DNA from: Intrasporangiaceae bacterium
GTDB lineage: Bacteria; Actinomycetota; Actinomycetes; Actinomycetales; Dermatophilaceae
Direction of reading: 5' to 3'
Length of the DNA: 11,146 nt
Assembly: GCA_012518475.1 (NCBI GenBank)
Contig: JAAYSB010000196.1
Span: forward strand, 1 to 11,146
Translations under genes and position numbers: made by a program
The notes under the pieces: model-generated
What the model was told of the DNA's origin: nothing
The model's database searches: none
What the model saw: the letters and a program-made list of their open reading frames with translations, nothing else
In this document: positions 6,873 through 11,146 of the stretch, in pieces
Layout: each line of letters opens with the position of its first letter
Numbering within the stretch: the stretch's first letter is position 1

Positions 6873-7023
6873 CCCTCGGAGGGGTTTGGCCGGACGCCCG
6901 GTGGCCCACGTCAGGCTGACTCGGGTGAGACATCCGCTTCCATCAGGTAGAAGGGGAGGCGCCTAGCGACGGTGATCGCCATAGCATGTCCCATTGCACT
7001 CGGTACGTCGAAGGTGACCGTCC

Positions 7024-8010
7024 ATGACCTTGTCTGCAAGCCGCGCCACAAAGCGCTGGGCTGATGATGGCGGCGTGAGTCGCTTTACGACGGTGGGGAT
7101 TCCCGCTGAGCAGCGCATCGACCTCTGGGAGCAATACAACGAGGCAGCGTTGTTCCGGTTGCGCGCCGCGACCATGTCGGAACGGTCGCTGCTGGCGACG
7201 CAGGTGAACGTCCAGTACGGAGACCTGCGACTGGCGCATATCAAAGCCAACGATCATGTGATCGAGCGAACCGCGCAGTTCATCAGGGCTAGACCCCACG
7301 ACGCCGTGTGTCTGTGCCTTCTTCTTGAGGGAGAGGCGTTTCTCTACCACGGCCGGGGTTGCGAGACACTGCGAGCCGGTGACGCGGTCGTCTATGAGGT
7401 CGATCGACCCTTTATGTATGGCTTTAGCACCAACATGCGCCAGGTCATCATCGAGGTGCCCCGCCGCCTGCTCGACCTGCCAGGGCGGGGTTCAGATCCC
7501 TACCGGCCCCATGTGCTGCGTCTCGCGGGGAGTGCCGCCGCGACGAGAGCGCAGATGGCGGCCAGCTGGGTTCTGCAGGCGATGACTCAGGGACTGGCTT
7601 CGGACCGCCGGACCGAGATCGACATCCTCAACGCATTCCATTTGCTGGTAGGTGGAGGACAGTCCGGCTCGGGCGCGCACCTGTCGATGGCGCGCACCTT
7701 TATCGAGTCGCGACTCGCAGGTCCGTTGTCGGTGGAGGTGGTGGCGCGCGAGATCGGGGTGAGCTCTCGGCACCTGGCGCGGCTGTTCACCGAGGCTGGG
7801 AGCACCCCTGGGCGGTTCATCATGGAACGCCGCATGCATCGGGCGGCTGAACTGCTCGGCGACCCCAGGATGAACCACCTCTCCATAGCCCAGATCGGTG
7901 AACAGGTCGGTCTTGTGCAAGCGGCACACTTCAGCAGAGCTTTCAAGAAACACTTCGCCGCGACCCCCTCACAGTGGCGGGTCCTTGCTCGGGAGCGCCG
8001 AGCCAGTTGA
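7024..8010 (+). CDS. AraC-family transcriptional activator, likely for the downstream aldehyde dehydrogenase
   Basis: This 328-residue regulator has an N-terminal sensing domain of the AraC_binding_2 kind found in FeaR- and NahR/XylS-like proteins (about 30-200, including CLCLLLEGEAFLYHGRG and LRAGDAVVYEVDRPF). Two C-terminal helix-turn-helix units follow: the first around 236-257 (LSVEVVAREIGVSSRHLARLF), the second around 287-308, ending in the family signature FSRAFKKHFAATPSQWR. The ATG at 7024 follows AAGGTGA with about six bases between. A GTG at 7075 is an alternative start. Effectors of such proteins are often aromatic acids or aldehydes. The dehydrogenase begins 135 bp downstream on the same strand, behind paired direct repeats that suit AraC-type binding. 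Codon choice looks more relaxed (more A/T third positions) than in mobA or pobA. The 151-bp gap before it holds only weak promoter-like elements, such as TAGCAT at 6983-6988. Confidence 0.88.
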   Translation: MTLSASRATKRWADDGGVSRFTTVGIPAEQRIDLWEQYNEAALFRLRAATMSERSLLATQVNVQYGDLRLAHIKANDHVIERTAQFIRARPHDAVCLCLLLEGEAFLYHGRGCETLRAGDAVVYEVDRPFMYGFSTNMRQVIIEVPRRLLDLPGRGSDPYRPHVLRLAGSAAATRAQMAASWVLQAMTQGLASDRRTEIDILNAFHLLVGGGQSGSGAHLSMARTFIESRLAGPLSVEVVAREIGVSSRHLARLFTEAGSTPGRFIMERRMHRAAELLGDPRMNHLSIAQIGEQVGLVQAAHFSRAFKKHFAATPSQWRVLARERRAS

Positions 8011-8042
8011 TGTCGTCCCGGTCAAGGCAGCGAGGTTGACAT

Positions 8043-8072
8043 TTTCGGACACAGGCTTGCCTGTTTCGGACA
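8043..8072 (+). promoter_or_regulatory. Paired direct repeats, candidate AraC-type activator site before the aldehyde dehydrogenase
   Basis: TTTCGGACA occurs at 8043-8051 and again at 8064-8072, exactly 21 bp apart (two helical turns). The 14 bp from 8051 to 8064 form an inverted repeat, ACAGGC-TT-GCCTGT, that overlaps each repeat by one base. A TANNNT hexamer (TAGCCT, 8083-8088) begins 11 bp after the second repeat, so the downstream repeat would cover the -35 region, as in activator-dependent promoters. A TTGACA (8036-8041) overlaps the upstream side but has no -10 at the right distance. Binding by the adjacent AraC-family protein is inferred. Confidence 0.6.
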
Positions 8073-8145
8073 ATCCCTGGCTTAGCCTCTGCGCCGTTGC
8101 TTCCCTGTGGTGGTACACCGCCGTTCTCATCTAGGAGGCCGCCAC

Positions 8146-9627
8146 ATGGCAACCACTTCGGCATCCGCAGCGCTCTCGACCGATGGTTGGGGTGGTCGGA
8201 TCTATATCGACGGGCAGTGGGTTGACGGTGCCGCAGGATCGAGCCCGGTCATCGAGCCGGCGACCGGCGAGGAGATCGCGCGGGTCGGGACTGCGAGCGC
8301 CGCAGACGTGGCGCGGGCAGCAGCCAGTGCCCGAGCCGCTCAACAGGAGTGGGCGGCACTTCCGCACACGCAACGCGCAGCCGTTCTCCGCAAGGCTGGA
8401 GACCTGTTCGCCGAGCATGCTGAGGAGTTCTCCCAGTGGAACGTTCGTGAAGTCGGCGCGGTCCCCGGAATGGCCGGCTTCGCGCTGCATGTCGCCTCTG
8501 AGGAGTGCTGGACGTCGAGCGCCTTGCCGGGACTTCCGTACGGTGAGCTGCTGCCCAGCGAGCAGCCGCGGTATTCCATCGCGCGGCGCCTCCCAGCTGG
8601 GGTGGTCGGTGTCATCTCGCCATTCAATGTGCCCCTCATTCTCAGCATCCGCTCGGTCGCCCCAGCGTTGGCGCTCGGCAACGCGGTGCTCCTCAAGCCA
8701 GACCCGCGGACGGTCATCACCGGTGGCGTGAACATCGTGCGGGTCTTCGAGGAAGCAGGGTTGCCGCCGGGCCTCCTCCAGCTTGTGCCCGGCGGGGCAG
8801 AGGTCGGTCAGGCCATGGTCGAGGACCCCCACGTCCGGGTCATCTCCTTCACCGGCTCAACCCGAGTGGGAAAGCTCATCGGTGAGGCCGCTGGTCGGCA
8901 CCTCAAGCGCGCCCACCTCGAACTGGGGGGCAACTCGGCCCTCATCGTCCTCGACGACGCTGACGTTGAGAAGGCGGTCAACCTGGCGGCCTGGGGATCG
9001 TTCTTCCACCAGGGGCAGATCTGCATGACGACCGGGAGGCACCTCGTTCACGAGAGCCTCTATGAGGAGTTCGTCGAGGCTCTGGCTGCGAAGGCCAATG
9101 CCATGCCTGTTGGCAATCCGCACACTGACGAGGTCGCGTTGGGACCGATCATCGACGAGGGCCAGCGGGACAGCATCCACAGCTTCGTGACGCGCAGTCA
9201 GAGTCACGGTTCGAGCGCTCGAGCCGGAGGAGAGTACGACGGACTCTTCTACCGGCCCACAGTCCTCGCCGATGTCGCGATCGACGACCCGGCGTTCCAC
9301 GAAGAGATCTTCGGTCCTGTGGCTCCGGTGACGAGGTTCTCCAGCATCGACGAAGCCATTTCGATCGCTGAGTCCAGTGATTACGGTCTCTCCTTGGGAA
9401 TCGTCACTCCCGACGTGATGAAGGGACTCGCGATCGCAGACCGCATCCCCACCGGGATCGTCCACATCAACGATCAGACCGTCAACGACGAGGCCAACGC
9501 TCCCTTTGGTGGCGTCAAAGACTCTGGCACCGGATCACGCTTCGGAGGAGGGGCCGCGAACGTCGAGGCGTTCACGGAGACCCGGTGGGTCACCTTCAGG
9601 GCGCAACCCCCCGTTTATCCCTTCTGA
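8146..9627 (+). CDS. NAD(P)-dependent aromatic aldehyde dehydrogenase (benzaldehyde/vanillin dehydrogenase type)
   Basis: This 493-residue protein of the ALDH superfamily oxidises an aldehyde to the acid in the cytoplasm. All catalytic elements are present: oxyanion Asn161 in SPFNVPL, cofactor-binding Lys184 in LLKPDP, the FTGSTRVG turn (235-242), general base Glu259 in LELGGN, nucleophile Cys293 in QGQICMTTGRHLVHE, and the EEIFGPV motif. The Cys region and the PFNVPLILSIRSVAPALALGNAVLLKPDP-like stretch are typical of benzaldehyde, vanillin and salicylaldehyde dehydrogenases. The start is set by AGGAGG (8133-8138), seven bases before the ATG; an in-frame ATG at 8107 lacks such a site. The AraC regulator gene lies immediately upstream. 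With the hydroxybenzoate hydroxylases around it, a hydroxybenzaldehyde, vanillin or protocatechualdehyde substrate is plausible but unproven. Confidence 0.9.
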   Translation: MATTSASAALSTDGWGGRIYIDGQWVDGAAGSSPVIEPATGEEIARVGTASAADVARAAASARAAQQEWAALPHTQRAAVLRKAGDLFAEHAEEFSQWNVREVGAVPGMAGFALHVASEECWTSSALPGLPYGELLPSEQPRYSIARRLPAGVVGVISPFNVPLILSIRSVAPALALGNAVLLKPDPRTVITGGVNIVRVFEEAGLPPGLLQLVPGGAEVGQAMVEDPHVRVISFTGSTRVGKLIGEAAGRHLKRAHLELGGNSALIVLDDADVEKAVNLAAWGSFFHQGQICMTTGRHLVHESLYEEFVEALAAKANAMPVGNPHTDEVALGPIIDEGQRDSIHSFVTRSQSHGSSARAGGEYDGLFYRPTVLADVAIDDPAFHEEIFGPVAPVTRFSSIDEAISIAESSDYGLSLGIVTPDVMKGLAIADRIPTGIVHINDQTVNDEANAPFGGVKDSGTGSRFGGGAANVEAFTETRWVTFRAQPPVYPF

Positions 9628-9680
9628 TCCGACTAGCTGTCCCTCCTCCGCACTACGTGCTGCCTGGTATCCCGGTACCT

Positions 9681-9712
9681 CCTGTTCATGTCACGTGCGT
9701 GACACGAACAGG
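9681..9712. repeat. Near-perfect 16-bp-arm inverted repeat between dehydrogenase and pobA
   Basis: The arms pair at all but two positions around the centre 9696/9697: CCTGTTC (9681-9687) with GAACAGG (9706-9712), and TGTCACG (9689-9695) with CGTGACA (9698-9704). The mismatches are 9688/9705 and the central TG. It starts 54 bp after the dehydrogenase stop and 182 bp before the pobA start. It may terminate the dehydrogenase transcript. The inner TGTCACG-TG-CGTGACA is also a plausible binding site for a dimeric regulator of pobA. Confidence 0.6.
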
Positions 9713-9742
9713 CGAGATGCCTGCACGGACCGGTAGGTCCCA

Positions 9743-9774
9743 GCCTGGGGTTTCCGTCTGGCGGAAGGCCAGGC
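9743..9774. repeat. Interrupted stem-loop upstream of pobA
   Basis: GCCTGG (9743-9748) pairs with CCAGGC (9769-9774), and an inner TTCCG (9752-9756) pairs with CGGAA (9762-9766) around a five-base loop; the two stems are separated by a small internal loop. It could be a second terminator element or part of the pobA leader. Function unknown. Confidence 0.35.
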
Positions 9775-9862
9775 GAGCGAGCGCATCCCGCTGCGAGATG
9801 GTATGGCGAATGACTGGCGGCGCGGACACCGTGAGTCACACCGACTGCAAGGAGGCAGCGTG

Positions 9863-11131
9863 ATGAGTGAGATCGCATCGAGCACCGAGAACCTCGAGAC
9901 CGAGAACCCCCAGGCCGATCTGGCGAGTGGCGGAGCCACGGTCGACACCGTGACCGAGGTACCGGTGGCGATCGTCGGTGCCGGTCCGGCCGGGCTCATG
10001 CTCGCTCACCGCCTGCACCGGGCCGGGATCGACACCGTCGCGATCGACCTCCGCACCCGGGAGGAGATCTCCACGACGCAGCGCGCCGGCATCATCGAGT
10101 CCGACGCCGCGATGGACCTCGTCGAGCTCGGCGTCTCGGACCGGATCCTCCGCGACGGCTACGAGCACGAGGGTGTCGACCTCCGCTTCGCCGGGGAGAG
10201 CCACCGGATCGACTTCAAGGACCTCGTCGATGCGAGCGTCTGGCTGTACCCCCAGACCGATGTGTTCATCGATCTCGCCGACGCCCGGGACCGGGACGGC
10301 GGCAAGGTCTACTACGGGATCACCGACCCCGAGGTCCGCGACATCGAGTCCTCCGCTCCCACAGTGCGGTTCACCGCCGACGACGGCACCCGCCACGAGA
10401 TCCGCGCCCGCTATGTCGTCGGTTCGGACGGCTCGCGCAGCATGTGCCGCCACCTCATCCCCGAGGGCGAGCGCAAGCAGTACTTCCGCGAGTACCCATT
10501 CGCCTGGTTCGGTTTCCTCACCGAGGCCCCCATGAGCGCTCCCGAGCTCGTCTATGCCCACTCCGAGCACGGCTTCGCGCTCATCAGCCAGCGCACCGAG
10601 TCCCTCCAGCGGATGTACTTCCAGTGTGACCCGACCGAGAACGTCGACGCGTGGTCGGACGAGCGGATCTGGGAGACCATGCAGGCGCGGGTCGCCGGCG
10701 CGGACGGTTTCACCCTCAAGGAGGGGCCGGTGACGGAGAAGTCCGTCCTCATCTTCCGTTCCTTCGTCCAGCAGCCGATGCGCTGGGGCAACCTTGTCCT
10801 CGCCGGTGACGCGGCGCATACCGTTCCGCCGACCGGTGCGCGCGGACTCAACCTGGCCCTGCACGACGTCAAGATCCTCGCCGAGGTCCTCGAGCGGGCG
10901 CTCGGGTCGGAGGGCGAGGCAGCCCTCGCCGACTACGAGCCCCGGGCGCTCAACCGGGTCTGGCGGGCGCAGAACTTCTCGTACTGGATGACGCAGATGC
11001 TGCACACCCCGCCGTCGGCGTCACCGTTCGACATCAAGCGCCAGGAGGGCGAGCTCGACAACGTCGTCAGCACGCGCGCGGGCCGGACCTATCTCGCGGA
11101 GCAGTACACCGGCTGGCCCAGCCACGGCTGA
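9863..11131 (+). CDS. pobA: 4-hydroxybenzoate 3-monooxygenase
   Basis: This 422-residue FAD monooxygenase converts 4-hydroxybenzoate to protocatechuate. Against Pseudomonas fluorescens PobA (numbering from memory), every known substrate-site residue is conserved at a constant offset of 30: Arg74 (44), Tyr231 (201), Ser242 (212), Arg244 (214), Arg250 (220), Tyr252 (222), Pro323-Thr324 (293-294), Asn330 (300), Tyr415 (385). FAD motifs GAGPAG (39-44), GSDGSRS (187-193) and GDAAH (315-319) are intact. Two features differ. Residues 1-33 are an extra polar, acidic N-terminus. In the helix that selects NADPH, Arg33, Tyr38 and Arg42 are replaced by Leu63, Glu68 and Thr72, which suggests NADH use or dual specificity, as reported for some Rhodococcus enzymes. 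AAGGAGG (9849-9855) is seven bases before the ATG at 9863; GTG 9860 is an adjacent alternative. Confidence 0.93.
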   Translation: MSEIASSTENLETENPQADLASGGATVDTVTEVPVAIVGAGPAGLMLAHRLHRAGIDTVAIDLRTREEISTTQRAGIIESDAAMDLVELGVSDRILRDGYEHEGVDLRFAGESHRIDFKDLVDASVWLYPQTDVFIDLADARDRDGGKVYYGITDPEVRDIESSAPTVRFTADDGTRHEIRARYVVGSDGSRSMCRHLIPEGERKQYFREYPFAWFGFLTEAPMSAPELVYAHSEHGFALISQRTESLQRMYFQCDPTENVDAWSDERIWETMQARVAGADGFTLKEGPVTEKSVLIFRSFVQQPMRWGNLVLAGDAAHTVPPTGARGLNLALHDVKILAEVLERALGSEGEAALADYEPRALNRVWRAQNFSYWMTQMLHTPPSASPFDIKRQEGELDNVVSTRAGRTYLAEQYTGWPSHG

Positions 11132-11135
11132 CGGG

Positions 11136-11146
11136 CGTGCCACAAC
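11136..11146. promoter_or_regulatory. Truncated copy of the mobA/iclR operator arm at the window edge
   Basis: CGTGCCACAAC, the last 11 bases, is identical to 5563-5573, the left arm of the 16-bp palindrome between mobA and the iclR-type gene. It starts five bases after the pobA stop codon. The rest of the putative palindrome would lie outside the window. If complete, it would place a gene after pobA under the same regulator. Confidence 0.5.

Noticed and set aside
6872..6887. Short hairpin CCCT-CGG-AGGG with TTT right after the DUF2218 stop
   Set aside because: A four-base-pair stem is too short to call a terminator with confidence.
8036..8041. TTGACA as the -35 box of the aldehyde dehydrogenase promoter
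   Set aside because: No -10-like hexamer lies 16-19 bases downstream. The TAGCCT further on is too far away, so activator-dependent initiation seems likelier.
9836..11005. 389-codon minus-strand open frame opposite pobA
   Set aside because: PobA on the + strand has complete family motifs and a strong ribosome binding site; the opposite frame has neither.

Overview
The window is GC-rich and densely coding. Codons end mostly in G or C, there are several GTG starts, and stem-loops lack a U-tract. The protein set is actinobacterial: a WGxxGxxG C-terminal segment, a lipoprotein-OmpA pair, a DUF2218 domain and Rhodococcus-like aromatic hydroxylases. I infer a high-GC actinobacterium, probably Micrococcales or a relative, but I cannot name the genus.

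Left part (1-3657, all + strand): the 3' end of a small secreted or membrane WGxxGxxG protein; an HSL-type alpha/beta-hydrolase; a perfect 15-bp-arm hairpin; a TSUP-family (TauE/SafE) permease; then a two-gene unit encoding an acidic lipoprotein and an OmpA-domain protein whose stop and start codons overlap (ATGA). This looks like ordinary chromosomal content.

Right part (3645-11146): an aromatic-acid funnelling locus. A minus-strand gene resembling 3-hydroxybenzoate 4-monooxygenase (MobA) runs into the OmpA gene tail-to-tail, overlapping it by 13 bp. It is divergent from an IclR-type regulator, and the 141-bp gap between them holds a perfect 16-bp-arm palindrome, the likely operator. The IclR reading frame continues without a stop into a DUF2218 domain, an unusual fusion. 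An AraC-family regulator and a benzaldehyde/vanillin-type aldehyde dehydrogenase follow, with two 9-bp direct repeats exactly 21 bp apart in front of the dehydrogenase. Last is a 4-hydroxybenzoate 3-monooxygenase (PobA) with all substrate-site residues conserved but an altered cofactor helix and about 30 extra N-terminal residues. The last 11 bases of the window repeat one arm of the iclR-mobA palindrome, so a second operator probably sits across the right edge.

Together, MobA and PobA would convert 3- and 4-hydroxybenzoate to protocatechuate, and the dehydrogenase could supply hydroxybenzoates from aromatic aldehydes. No ring-cleavage or uptake gene is in the window. I saw no tRNA, rRNA, CRISPR array or insertion sequence.
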